A DNA stretch of 64,000 nucleotides from Chionoecetes opilio (taxonomy: Eukaryota > Arthropoda > Malacostraca > Decapoda > Majidae): the NCBI GenBank assembly GCA_016584305.1, contig JACEEZ010009539.1, positions 167,501 to 231,500 on the forward strand, in the 5' to 3' direction. This document shows positions 45,966-57,489 of the stretch, piece after piece (within the stretch, counting starts at the first letter, position 1; each line of letters opens with the position of its first letter). Under the pieces are notes generated by a model. That model had not been told where the DNA came from and searched no databases. It worked only from the letters and a program-made list of their open reading frames with translations. A program made the position numbers and the translations under genes.

Positions 45966-45989
45966 TGTAGAAAAAAGTATTTTGGTAAC

Positions 45990-46069
45990 TCTCTCTCTCT
46001 CTCTCTCTCTCCACTCCGTGAAAGAAGAGAGAGAGAGAGAGAGAGAGAAGAGAGAGAGGAGAGAGATGA

Positions 46070-46123
<54 letters not shown>
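45990..46123. repeat. (CT)n / (GA)n inverted microsatellite
   Basis: CT run 45990-46012, a short spacer, then GA runs to 46123. The two can pair. Confidence 0.95.
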
Positions 46124-46124
<1 letters not shown>

Positions 46125-46134
46125 CCAACGCGGC

Positions 46135-46505
46135 GATTTATGTAGTTAACGCTAATTTATGCATGGTTCTACTGTATGTATCAGAAAACGAAATCCATCA
46201 ATGGAAAGCTAATACAATTCTGCTTCTATTGATATCTCCCATCTTATAAGCTGTCCCACAAAGTGTTACATGACGACGTGTTTTAAGTGAATGTTAAGTT
46301 CATCATATTTCTTCAGAGTCTCATAATGACCTTTATTTAATGTGTTTTACTATGTTTTATGTGATAATCTTATAGAACAAGCATTTCCGAAGATAACAGT
46401 ATCCTTTATACATGTATAACATGATATACTGCGGGGTAATGCCTTGAGAACTTCCCCGGGTCTAGAATGAACGAAGAGACCTTGGCGCTAAGATGGCGCC
46501 CAGTA
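46135..46505 (-). mobile_element. FB-delta unit, reverse copy
   Basis: GTTAACGCTAATTTATGCAT through the core to TTCCGAAGATAACAGTAT, then GC-rich CTTCCCCGGGTCTAGAATGA and GCTAAGATGGCGCCC. Reverse complement of 27377-27745. Confidence 0.8.
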
Positions 46506-46559
46506 GCGTTTAACATAGGGCCTATGAATGGCGTTACCCTCTTACATATAGATACCCTA

Positions 46560-47928
46560 GTGTCAGCTAACGATGTTGTACTCACTAAAAATCTTGTAAT
46601 GTCTGGACGGCAAGGTTCACTCGTACAGCTGAGTCAGCAGTCAATAAGGGCGTTCCTCCAGGTACTGTCAGAGCTGGGAGGCAAGTGTGCTGAGTATAGA
46701 CGGGCTGTGGGCGCTGGCTGGCCTTGGAGCGCTGGGTGGGTGGGAGGTTGAGCGTGGAAGTGCAGGCAAAGTAAGAGTCGATTAATCGTCGATGTAACTC
46801 GCGTCCTGTCCTCATTATAACAACTCAAGTCTTGTCCTTTCGCCCGTCTTCCACGAAAAAAGCCTTGTAATGTCATTGTTCTTTTGAAACAGCTAAATCC
46901 CAGAGCAATTTATGCAGGATGATCTTATCCTTATGTCTCTATATACAGAGCAGTGATTATTTGTTGTGGATGGATCAGTGATTGATACAAGGGCAAGAGG
47001 AAGTGCTGACTCGCGGCCTGCGAGGTCAAGTTTGTCTGACACAGCATGAGCAATCTACTCACTCTCTTATCCTCTCGCTTGTCTCTCAAGCCTCCCTTGT
47101 TCACTTGTTCACTTGTTCATGGTTCTTGGTTCACTCCCCTTACGTGTATTAGTATGTACTCGTCCATTACTTGAAGGCACACTTATATTACTTGTCGTTA
47201 TCGAATTCCACCACTGCCGTCAATTTATGTTACGACATATGTTACCGATGCCACCATTTTGTTACGACATATGTTACCGATGCCACCATTTTGTTACGAC
47301 ATATGTTACCGATGCCACCATTTTGTTACGACATATGTTACCGATGCCACCATTTTGTTACGACATATGTTACCGATGCCACCATTTTGTTACGACATAT
47401 GCTACCGATGCCACCATTTTGTTACGACATATGTTACCGATGCCACCATTTTATGTTACCCTTTTCTATTTTGTTATTTACAGGTAACATGAATCAACCC
47501 AAGTAACTTACACAGTCAATGACCTGTATGGGTGATTGCCAAGGTGAATGTCTATCTTGAAAGGCAGGTGTAATCTACCCAGCCCAGAGGCAGACGTCAA
47601 TGTGGTAGTAATAAAATGGTCAAGCGGTTTTAAGTAAGGCTTCTGATTGAGGTAATGTATAAGTATTGTAAGTGCCAAGGAATCGAGTAAGACAATATAC
47701 TATTATAAATATATATTATATTATATGTATGTACACTATAAGGTTATGTTATAATACAAAGTTTCGGGTTCTTACAACGGCCAAGGAAGCTTAAGTCTTA
47801 TCGACGGTCAGAACAAATATTTACGTGACCAGTACTCACACACTCAGGTGTGTGAGTAACCACACAGACTCACATGGAGTCTTATCTAGGAGCGCCTGGG
47901 TCGCGTCTCCGGTGGCTTCTGTCCGTGG
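46560..47928 (-). mobile_element. Gypsy-B relative, partial
   Basis: Minus-strand order: LTR 3' portion (47928-47454, ending AAAAGGGTAACA), the amplified primer-binding array (47452-47229), then non-coding interior related to 22590-23250. The LTR is cut at about 47928. No coding capacity. Confidence 0.75.
47229..47452 (-). repeat. Seven tandem 32-bp primer-binding-site units
   Basis: Exactly seven head-to-tail units starting 47229, 47261, 47293, 47325, 47357, 47389 and 47421, with one substitution seen in the sixth. On the minus strand each contains TGGTGGCATCGGTAACAT, the counterpart of the Gypsy-B primer site at 22533. The His/Cys-repeat frames over it are artefacts, and there are no spacers, so it is not a CRISPR. 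Confidence 0.9.
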
Positions 47929-47929
47929 A

Positions 47930-48300
47930 GTGGAGTGGAGTGGGGGGGATAGACAGGTTGGGTGAAAGAAGAATTAAAGAGGAAGAAGATAAGTGAAGGA
48001 AAGTATGAAGGAAAGTCGAAGATTGGAAGATGGGGGGTACCCCTTGCTATTTTTTTATAAAATTTTTTTTTTATTTTTAGTCGCTCTTTTTCGTATTCAT
48101 CTTTATAATGATATCTTTTTAAATTTATTATCAATTAGCCCCTTAAATTTTATTTCTTAACATATCAGACGTCAAAAGACGATCAGCATCTAAAAAAAAA
48201 AAAAAAAAAAAAGGAAAAAAAGTAGAAAAAAAATTTTATATAATAAAGTAAAAAAAAAGTAAAAAAATTTAGTAAAATTCCTTTTATCAATTGTGATATT
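47930..48300. other. Low-complexity GA/A/T-rich DNA
   Basis: GTGGA repeats at 47931-47948, then GAAGAAGATAAG-type purines, then A and T runs. No gene. Confidence 0.6.
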
Positions 48301-49333
48301 GGGTGTGGTTTTATTTTATTTAGCTGAATGTTTGGGTTTTGAACCAACCATTTTCCCTGTTGTTATTGTTTGCAATTTTTTCCATGTATAATGGTTTTTT
48401 TTTATTTTATAAGTCTGTGTTTTGGTTTTGCCTCTTCATATAATTTTGTGTTTATTGCTTCCAGTTTCCTAATTGGTGCATTTCGCTGTGTTTCTTTCAT
48501 AGGGGTATTTTTTCGAAGGGCAAACCCTTTAAAGGGCTTTTTTTTTAATTTTTTTGTTAAAAGCATAGTGTTTTGGATAAGTGTTTAGGTATATTTTGGG
48601 GATAGTCAGCTTTGGTAGGATACATGTTTTTTTTTAAATGTAGTTTATATAGTGGGTAACCCGGGGAAATCTTTTTAAATTTGGTTAGTGTGCCCCTCTT
48701 TTTTTTTTGTTATTTTTTTATTTGATTAAAAATATCTTCTTTTTGAAATTTAGTCCTAGTTTTTTGCCTTCGTGGAGAAAGGGAATAACTGTTCCCCTCA
48801 ATTTATAGGGTATTTTTTTTTTAATGCCTTGGGAAAATTTTTAAAATTTTGTTGAGTTCGTTGGATTTTCCTTTTATTTCAAATTGTTGATTTTTCTATT
48901 TCTTTACCACCTTAGCAGCCATGAATTTTCTGATTTATTGGGGTTTAAAAATTTGAGGATTTCAGGAATATAATTTAGTAAAAACCTATGAAGGTTGGAA
49001 TGTCTGAGTGTAGAGTGAGTAGAGGGTCGGGGGGAAAGGGAGCTGCCCGGGGGCACCCCGCTTCAACCCTGAATTAATTACCTTTGTGTTTTTTATAGTT
49101 AGTTGCTGTTCGTTTTCCAAAAAAGTGCAAACTATTTGTTTAATGTGTCTGGCAATCCTGTTGTTAGATTTTAATTTTTTAGGCCATTGTGCCAGACTTT
49201 ATCAAAGGTTTTTTGAAGTCTCGAAAAAACTAATAGCTTTGTTGTTTGCGGCTAGAGCTTCAGCTATTTTTTTGTTGTCACAGCCAAGGCCCAGTGTTTC
49301 CCCCTGATACTCTAATATTTAGTCAAAATTGGC
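48300..49333 (-). pseudogene. Jockey-like LINE RT, palm and C-terminal part
   Basis: Minus-strand reading, shifting frame repeatedly, gives ALAANNKAIS, an FDFKKPLIKSGTMA stretch aligned with the LDIxKAFDKVWHxGL box, CTFLENEQQLTIKN, then PPTLYSLYTQ and QIFKP. These are motif A and the PQGS/SPTLYS region of jockey-group RT. The adjoining parts lie at 52805-54260, separated by a DNA transposon. Damage is a mix of real decay and local homopolymer error. Confidence 0.65.
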
Positions 49334-52300
49334 GAACCTAAAAACAAATTGTAAAAAAGGTTTTTTTAATTGGATTTTGGGATGAATAACCCCTTTCGGA
49401 AAAAAAAAAAGTTTACCAGAATTAAACCTTGCCGAAAGGGGCAAGGGCCCGCCATCTGTAAAATCCAAGGGGGAAAAGATCCCCCGACCCCCCGCCAAAA
49501 AAAGGGTTTTTTCCTCCTTTTCCCCAAATAATTAAGCTAGGTCAATAATTTTTTTTTAACCAAAGCAGGGGATATGTACTGCCATACCATACAATTTTCA
49601 TCAAAATTGGTAAGTATTTTTTGGGAAAAAAAAAAAAAAAAACCGAAAAATTGAAATAAAAAAAAAAAATTTGCATAAAAACCCACACAGGGCCCCCCCA
49701 AGCCAGCTTGACATTTTCTTGGTTTTTTAAAATTGTAATGATAGGTAGCATAGCTTAACAAAAACAACACCAGAAAAATACTAGCCCTGCCTTTTTTTCA
49801 TGCTTTTTTTTATTTTTTATACAAATATGAATATAAAAGGGTAAAAAAAACAGACAAAGAGCTTTTTAAGGCAACAATTTTCAATAATTCCTGACATTTA
49901 AAAAAAAAAATAGGCCCAAAATAAGTACAATTACAATAAGGGAATGGTCGTTGGTGGGAATGCTGGGGCAAGGCCTTGCATAACCCCCACAGAAAAAAGT
50001 TTGAAAGGCCCCAAAGAACATTTCTGTCAAAAAACTAGTCAAGGAATTTCATATCATCAAGTTGGCTGTGGTGAGTTGGTGCATGGAGGCCTTTGCAATC
50101 ACCACACAAGTTTTTAAGTGAATGCCCTGTTTTTTGCAACGCATCTTTCTGTACACACCTGAATACAGTTACACCAATTTAAACCAAACAAATTTACAGG
50201 ACCAGCGGCAAGCAGTCATGATTTGGTTTTAATTTTCCACTGAAAGTTTTCCCTCCCCCCTCGTAGGTTTTAGGGTTTTACCTTTCCATTCCCGAATTTG
50301 GAATTAAAAAATCGAAGGCTTGTGGAATTTCTAGCTGTCGTTTTGGGGGAATGATTTTGGGTCAAAAAACTTTGAGCTTTTTAAACCTTTTCCTTAAAGC
50401 GCCTCAGTCGGGATGATTGATGTTTTTCCCCCCATACCCCTTGTACAGGCACACTAAAGCCTTTCCCAGCTTCAATAACCCTTTGAAAAGTTCCTTGCCA
50501 AACACTTTGCCCGTTTTAGGAAGTTTTATTGTTATCACCTTTTGAAAGGGACGTGCCTTCCCAATTCCATGAACACTGGATGTACAATCAAACCCCGTAG
50601 TGCATGGGTGAAAAGAATGTTGGAACAAACCACATTCCCCAAAAATTTCCTCATTTTTGGGTGTTCCAGACTTTCACACTTTTTGCACTAGCTTTGGTTT
50701 TGGCGGGAAGTAGATATTGTAACCCTCACTCTATTTGGGTGTAACAAGAAGGACCAATAGGTCAGTGTCATCTGCTTTTCAAAATGGTTTCTCCTGTCTG
50801 TGCCCGTTCTGAGCATCTTCACAATCAAACGTCAGGTTCCAGAGCAGGACATTACAACCTGCTTCCCCCAAACTCTTTCCCCGCAAGTTTATGAACAATT
50901 GTTTTTTTTCTTGATTAGCAGGAAAAAAATCCTTTTTTTAATTTTAAACCATTTTAGGGGTCAGTAACACCCTTTAAAACAAAACCAGAGCCCCCTGCTC
51001 GGCCGTCGGGAGTCGCGCTTTAATGGATGGACCACTTTCATATCCCTCAAAGAAATGCATGCTTTTCCAATTAGTTTGACATATCCGGATGGGACAGATT
51101 CATCAAAGTGTGACCTTTTTGCCATGGGAGGCGTTGAAGTAGTGTCAACCCTCTAAGAATACTGTGGATCTGAAGACTTGGACCTTTATTTCAAGGGAAG
51201 CAGTTCCCCTATTGGTCTGCCAAAACCGGTTTCTTTGCCCTCGCGGGAGTCGAAAGAATTTAAAAAATGCAGGTGGGTAACCACAAAGCTCATACTGGAA
51301 AAGTTCTTGCTGCTGCTGAGTTTAGGGTTCATTTGGGAGATAGCACACACAGTCTCGGAATAGGAGTTGTGGTCAGTTTTTCAAAGCTTTATCTTTGCTG
51401 AGCGAAACTTTGACCAAGTGTAATTGCCGATCCTTTTTTTTAAAATGTACTCTGGACATTTTTTCCAAAACCCTTTAAGCTTGATTGTCTCCCTAGGAGT
51501 TTGCTTTGTCCCCCATTACCTTTTTGTTCCATTTTTTTCCACTTTAAATGCTGGAAGGGGGGATCTTCCGTGAAAAGGGTTTATTTCTGGAGAAACGCAA
51601 AAGAGCTTCCATGTATCCCTCAATCTCGCCCCTTTTTTTTGCTGAAGAGCCCCCGGGGCGGTCACTAGGCCATAACGAATGCCCGAGTTCTTTCATTGTA
51701 AAAATTTATTTTAGCACACGGTGGCAGTGAAGGTCAAATAATCTTTAATTTCGTCCATTCCCCGCCAGAGGGAAGACCCCCAGAGTTTCATGCTTTCATT
51801 AGCACCCGCTAATAACCAGATCCGTCGACAAGCCAGCCAGTAGCGACACTCCGTTAAAACACATGGAATCCTTCGAAAAATTTCTGGGGCACTTTAGGAT
51901 GGCTTGGGGGCAGCCCCCCCATTTGCGAAGTAAAGTGGCCCCACTTTGCATATAGGATGGTCCCGTGCACGAATATTGGGGCAGCATTTTCCTTACGCGT
52001 CAAGGTTGCAATTCCCAGTTCCCGGTGCGCTCGCCTTGTAAAAATTGAGGATCTTCACCTATCAAGTATTGAATCCCCCAATTTTTCTGTTGCTGGTCAG
52101 CCCTCGCATCCTTAAAAAGGTTGTTCTCTTGTCAATCTGGTCACAGATTGTTTAATTAATTTTTTATTTTAAGGTCCAAAATTTTGGGCAAAAGGAAAAG
52201 AATTCCACCTATCGTTGGCCTCTTAAATTAAAGTATGAAAATGCGGTTCAAAAACGTATTGCTGGTTGTTCATATTAGTTTTCCTGGCACCCTGTGTTGT

Positions 52301-52803
52301 TCAGTAATCATGCCAAAAAAATGATGAGTAATGAAGTGACGGTTTAGTCGAAAGACTATTTCACAGCAGAAATATAAGAAAAAAAAAGAGTGGACAGAAA
52401 GTGGAGAAAATATTAAAGGAAATACAGAGATGAGGATTAAAGGAAATTTAAAGCTGGGTAGAGTGCTTGCCAAATGATGGCGGGCCCTTTTTCCCCTTTT
52501 CGGTTTAATTTTTTTTCACAAAAACTACTGACCAATTTTGATAAAATTGTATGGTAAGGCATACAAGTTCATCATTTGGGTAAAAAATTATTGACCTAGC
52601 TAATTTTTATGGATAAGAGGAGGAAAAAAACCGTTTGTGGCGGGGGGTCGGAGATTTTCCCCCTTTGGTTTTTAAGATGGCGGCCGTTGACCCCCTTTCG
52701 GCAAGGGTTTAATTTTGGTAAACTTTTTTTTACCCGAAAAGGAGGTTTATTCATGCCAAACCCAAGTTAAAAACCTTTTTTTAGAATTTGTTTGAGGGTT
52801 CTA
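49334..52803 (-). mobile_element. DNA transposon with ~300-bp inverted repeats inside the LINE
   Basis: About 3.47 kb. Left 49334-49640 and right 52490-52803 are inverted (GAATAAxCC, AGTTTACCA, CCTTGCCGAAAGGGG, CCGCCATCT, CCGACCCCCCGCCA, GCTAGGTCAATAATTTTTT, ACCATACAATTTT all match). It splits the LINE RT between fingers and palm. It carries a minus-strand protein remnant at about 50400-50910. Target duplication cannot be read because of homopolymer noise. Confidence 0.75.
50404..50910 (-). pseudogene. Transposon-encoded protein remnant (DDTDLLVLL / SSVHGIGK family)
   Basis: Frame 50628-50404 has FDCTSSVHGIGKARPFQKVI and VFGKELFKGLLKLGKALVCL. Upstream, in other frames, are ADDTDLLVLL and GYNIYFPPK. 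I recall an invertebrate multicopy family with DTDLLVLL ... HAF.GCDTTS..GIGK in the same order; it is transposon-associated and probably a nuclease-like transposase. I cannot name the superfamily. Several frameshifts, so inactive as written. Confidence 0.5.
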
Positions 52804-52804
52804 A

Positions 52805-54260
52805 AAAAAAAAACAGTAGATTGACTGGATATAAAACCATGGTGTTTCCGGGAGAATATTGTTAGTTTCTAGGTATTTCTAAGTCTTTTGTTAATTTTTT
52901 TTTTCAAAAATTTTCCCGGGGACCTAAGTAAGAAATGGGTCTATAATTGTTTGGATCTGTACTTATCTTTTTTTGTTTAGGTATAAGTTTATTTTGGCAG
53001 TTTGAATTTTTTAGGAAAATACCCAATATAATGGGGAAATTTTAAAATTTCTGTGTAATTGTAATTGCTTCCTTGGCATTTTTTAAAACAAATTGTTTTT
53101 TTTATTTGGCATGACCGGGTTTTGTTTGTTTTTAAGTTTTTTTATGATTTATATATTTCTTGCGTTGTTATTTAGCAGGATATAATTCGAGTGTCAAGCT
53201 AGTTATATCACCTTGTCATATCTGCTGCAGGTTCCCATTATCTGCTAGTAATTATCTATATAGCTTCATTTTTGGGTCGAAATTCCTGTTTCTTCGGGAT
53301 TTATAAAAAGACGTTTTCTCAGATCTTCCTAAATACCTCCTTCTCCCCCTCCGGAGAGCTTCTTTAAATTATGTATAATTATGGGAGGGTTGCTTTTTTT
53401 TCCTCTCAATTTTTTTACTTTTTCCCCAGAAATTTTTTGGGGGGTTTTATAAAAGGTTTTTAAGTTCATTTATTTGTTTTCCCAGTTTTTAGATACTTTT
53501 CTTTCATTCTTCTATTAGATTTTTCCTTAGGTTTTTTGTAAAATAATTTCCATACGCCCAAACCCACGCATCTCAGCTTCATCTTTTAGGTTTTTTAAGA
53601 ACCATTGTAAGTGCTTGATTTTTATTGCTGAGTATTTTTTTAGAACATCTTAATTTTGGTTTTAGGTTGTAGTCCCCATAGTTTTAAAAAATTATATTGT
53701 ACCAAGTTTGTATTGAGCATCAATCTCCTCTTTTTTAGCTTCTTTTTTTTGGTCTTGTACGTATATTTTTTTTGATATTTTTTGGTGAAAAGCTCCAATC
53801 GCTTTTCCAAGTTTGTTTTAACGGGTGGGTATCGTAATTGCTTGGCAGTGAGGGTAAATATTATTGGTAGTGGTCTGATGAGTGCGGTCCAGCTTTTTTA
53901 TATGATTGTGGAAAAAATTTTTAATTTGTTAGTATGAATCAGGGTCGAATGAGTGTTGTGGCCAAAAAAAGTGGGAAAGTTTGGGGCCCAAATGGGAAAA
54001 TTTTTTTGTTGTTAATAATTTTACCCTTTCCCTAAGGTTATTGTAGGAATCCCTAGGATATTATGTTTAGGTAAGATCTCCCAAAATGTAGGTTGGGGGA
54101 GGTTTGATGCCAATCTGTGAAAGTCCGGGATGGGGAGGTAAGGGCTTTGGGTGGGAGGGATTTGTTTCGATTAGATTTGGGCCGTGTTGTTTCTATAGTT
54201 ATTTTTAATTATCGGATAAAAAATCATCTGTAATTTTTTTGTTTTATGTTGATTTAATCA
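52805..54260 (-). pseudogene. Jockey-like LINE endonuclease and RT fingers
   Basis: Minus-strand translation across shifts gives IWAPNFPTFFGHNTHST, then SSDHYQ (54000-53860), the end of an AP-type endonuclease. Farther on come SKQL-THFLLRSPGKIFEKKI and LPETPWF-type words (52990-52810), corresponding to NYRPISLL and the following GFRxxRST region of RT. Order and strand match the palm part at 48300-49333. AP endonuclease nicks target DNA for target-primed reverse transcription. Confidence 0.6.
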
Positions 54261-56045
54261 GATGCGCTTCCCTCATGTAATTCGTTGTTTAGTGATTGTA
54301 TTGTGGGTAGCCAAAAAATTTAAGAGAACCATCTGATTTTTTTCGTATTTAATTAAAATAAGTCGGGATTGATAACTCTGTAAATGTTATTTGGGGGTGT
54401 GGTGCCATATGATTTTTTTTGAACTTTTTCTGATCCTTTTCTTTGGTCTTGTGGAGGAGTTTTTTCCGGTGAATCCACCCCTTTTTTTCTTGAAAAAGCT
54501 GGGCATCTGCAAGGCCAACAAATTTTTAGGTCTATTTTTATCTTTTTTATTAGGAAGATTTTTTCTTCTGTATATTTTGTGCTGACAAACCCCATTTGAT
54601 CTCTTTTTCCCATTTTCTTTTCATAACAGTCCCTTTTAAAGGTACGTGCGGGCCAACCTTCGTTTTACTGGTGATTTTCTAGGCTATTCATCCCGCTTAT
54701 CTGCTCCCGCGGTGGCATCTTGGGAAGGTTGTTCCTTTGGGAATTATCTTTTTCTCTCCTGCTCCTCGTTGCCCCTCGTTCTCCCCACTAGTCTGTCTAG
54801 CCAGGACTTTTTTTTGCATTTCGATTCAGCAGAAGGGGGGTTTCAGGTAAATTTATAATGGAAAATTTTTCATTTTGAAAAGTATTGATTTCTTTATTTT
54901 ATGTACCCGGGTTAACCTGTTTATTTAAAGGGGCATGCATCATGCAGGTCAGGGTAGTAGCTGCCTGTCTTTGCCCAAAAGATGTCTATTTTTGGGTTAA
55001 TATTAATTGCTGTTGTTGGCTAATTTAAAAAGTTTTAGTGCCTTCTTTCTTTTTCCCTTTATTTTCCCCCCCCTTTTAAATTTTTTTTTTCTCCGGACAT
55101 TTGTAGGCCTGGTCCTGTGTACCCCCCCAGTTAAGCACAGTTTGTTTTCAGCTTTGCAGTCCCTCCAGTTATGTTTGGCTATGCATTCTGAAATATTTTA
55201 TAATTTTTGTCCTTTTGGGGATTGGGTTTGGGGAAGTGGTCGTCCAGCGGTAGCATCTCATCATGTATGATAGGAATTTATACTTCTTTTTAATTGAATG
55301 TGGTGGGGATGCTCATTTTAAAGCCTACCGACCGTTTTGTTTCTTTTGGGGGTGATTTGTTTGGTTTGAACATATTTTAATAAGTTCTTTTTGGGGGAAT
55401 TGAAAATTTTGGGTTTTTCCCTCAGTTATCCAGCTATTTTTGGGAGCGATTCCCTTTTTTTTTTTCTTCTTTAGTATTTTATATGTTGTCACCACATTAA
55501 AAAGAGCATGTTTTTTCGCCAAATTTGGTGGAATATGGGGGATAGTTGCTCCCGCTGAGGTCTTCTTTGCCGCCTTTTAAAGATTTTATTGATCATCGTC
55601 CGTGTGCAGAACTATATGGCCACTTTACATTAGATTAGTTTTATGACAAGTTCTTGGAGAGAATCTAAAAGCTTTGGGTTTTTGAGCGAGGTGAGTTTGG
55701 GTATTTTTTTTTAACTCGGCCATGGGGTTATTCCCTAAAGGGGAAAGGGTGACACCCAAATAATAAAACAAAAAATAAAAAAAAAAAAATAAATAAAATC
55801 CTAAAAGACAAGGGTGCTGGGAGCAAGACCCACCCCGCTACCCACAGGTGCCGTAGCGCGCTCCCGCCCCCTGAAAGGCGCGGAGGGCCAGGCAAGCTGC
55901 CCCGGAGGGACTTACCTAACCCTAACAGTTGTTGCCTCACCCCTGGGCTTCCTATCACCAACCCTTCTAAGGGCCCCCTTGTGACCCTGGCCTGCGCCAG
56001 GAATCGTGGGGTTCGGTTTCGTGCGGGGAGTTACGTTGTGGACGA
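54261..56045. other. Probable LINE 5' region and GC-rich block, no clear frame
   Basis: T-rich smeared DNA up to about 55730, then a GC-rich block at 55800-56040 with GCGCGCTCCCGCCCCC. If the jockey-like LINE is full length, its ORF1 and 5' UTR would lie here, but I could not recognise them. Confidence 0.4.
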
Positions 56046-56081
56046 AAATTAATTAACTAGCCCTTTAAGTAGGCCTAACAA

Positions 56082-56157
56082 CCCGACAAATGACCTGACA
56101 AACAACCCGACAAACGACCCGACAACCAACCCGACAAACGACCCAACAAACAACCCC
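56082..56157 (-). repeat. 12-bp minisatellite
   Basis: Repeats of AACAACCCGACA/AACGACCCGACA. Confidence 0.85.
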
Positions 56158-56900
56158 TCAGCACATAGCAACACAACAGCTGTGTGCATAAAAGCACAAC
56201 AGACTGCTTCGGTCACCGTCAGAAGCCAGCAGGATGTAACAAAGCCTGCCTGCGCGGGAAGAGCTGTGGCGTGAGGTGGAGCGGAGCAAGGCACGTCTGG
56301 TCAGTTTGGCTGCCAGGCGAGAAGTGTGTTCTGTCCGTCTCCGGTGTGCAGGCATTTTATATAGAGGAGTTTTCCATTGTTGACAATTGCTTACACATTC
56401 TTGTATTGTCTCTTTGTCTCATTCTTGCATTTTTCATGTGATTCGGAATGGGTCGTTGTGATACATAGTCATGAGCTCATCGGAACAGGTGGTTAATAGA
56501 GCGGAAGTGACGTGTTTTGGGGCGTCAGGAACGACTCAACAGCCATGTGACTACCATACGCCAGTTAGTAGATAACATCAGAGGTTACGTAGAGCTAGTT
56601 AGTTGTACTAATAAAGTAGTGGTTGGTCATAGGCCTGGTTATGCGTCCTGGCAGACCGAACTGACGGCACTACCACCACTTAAGATATAATAATTACCAA
56701 TTACCAATTATTTTAAGTTACGTAATCTTGCATTCATATAATATTTTAATATGATCTAATTATCAACTGAATCACGGCAAAATTTACTTAGCATTCATTA
56801 TCGGCTGAATTAGGATGCTTACACGAATATAAAATACGTGTGAAGACGCAGTTACGGCTCTTCCTATTGAATATATTAATTTAAAGACAGGTCTACCATT
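56158..56900 (+). other. Possible BEL/Pao LTR and leader
   Basis: No gene. An AATAAA polyadenylation word at 56610-56615 lies about 300 bp before the BEL/Pao gag, where an LTR would be expected. LTR edges are not demonstrable because no second copy is in the window. Confidence 0.25.
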
Positions 56901-56924
56901 GTTAAAAAAATCAATGGGATAAAT

Positions 56925-57480
56925 ATGAAGAGGCTTACTTCCTATATGAAGTTGAATTAAGAGAAGCTGGGGATAAAAAAATAATTCACCAATGCGTATC
57001 TTCCAAGTATGAACAAGAGTGTCAAAGATATCTCGATAAGATACTTGAAAATGAGGAATTACTGGAGTGTGCTCATATTTCAACAACAGCTAAAGTCTCT
57101 TTACCCCAAATTAAATTACCAGACTTGTCATTACCTCCCTTTGAAGGAGAAAATTGGTTCTCTTACTGGGATAAATTCAAGTTTATTAATGATAGAACTG
57201 ACTTAACAAGGTACATAATTTAACTTATTTGTTGGGACAGTTGAGAGGTCCCGCATATTTACTGGTAAAGGAATTAACAGTTGAAAATGCCAATTATAAT
57301 GTGGCGCTCAAGATTCTCAGAGATAATTTTGAAGATAAAGACTTTATTATAAAGAACCTGTTTTGCAGGTTTATGGATCTATCAAGTCCTTATCATAATT
57401 TCAAGGAATTAGAAGAGTTCAGAGTAACTTTGAATTGCACCCTAAGCGCAATTGAAGCTCATAAACCCTTGATTGAGTAG
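56925..57480 (+). pseudogene. BEL/Pao-type gag fragment (DUF1759-like)
   Basis: Reading from about 56930 gives EAYFLYEVELREAGDKKI, then VSLPQIKLPDLSLPPFEGEN and WFSYWDKFKFINDRTDL. A one-base shift near 57210 leads into NLTYLLGQLRGPAYLLVKEL, NYNVALKILRDNF and RVTLNCTLSAIEAHKPL before a stop at 57480. The LP.F.G....W..FWD.F ... YL...L.G.A ... Y..A...L...F order is the conserved gag core of BEL/Pao retrotransposons. Gag forms the particle that encloses element RNA. Pol is absent downstream, replaced by other repeats, so this is a relic. Confidence 0.8.
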
Positions 57481-57489
57481 GACTGGTTG

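Noticed and set aside
45463..46074. 203-residue Tyr-Ile repeat protein
   Set aside because: Translation of a (TA)n tract followed by (CT)n/(GA)n. Similar frames at 22009-22465, 28474-28762 and 31880-32089 are rejected for the same reason.
47229..47452. CRISPR-like array
   Set aside because: Identical 32-bp units are directly adjacent with no spacers, in animal repeat DNA.
47113..47506. His/Cys-rich tandem repeat proteins in three frames
   Set aside because: All three frames stay open because the 32-bp tandem unit lacks stops; the unit is a primer-binding-site repeat.
54391..54585. Plus-strand 64-residue Phe/Leu-rich frame as a membrane protein
   Set aside because: It lies antisense to LINE-related minus-strand sequence in T-rich smeared DNA, so hydrophobicity comes from T runs.
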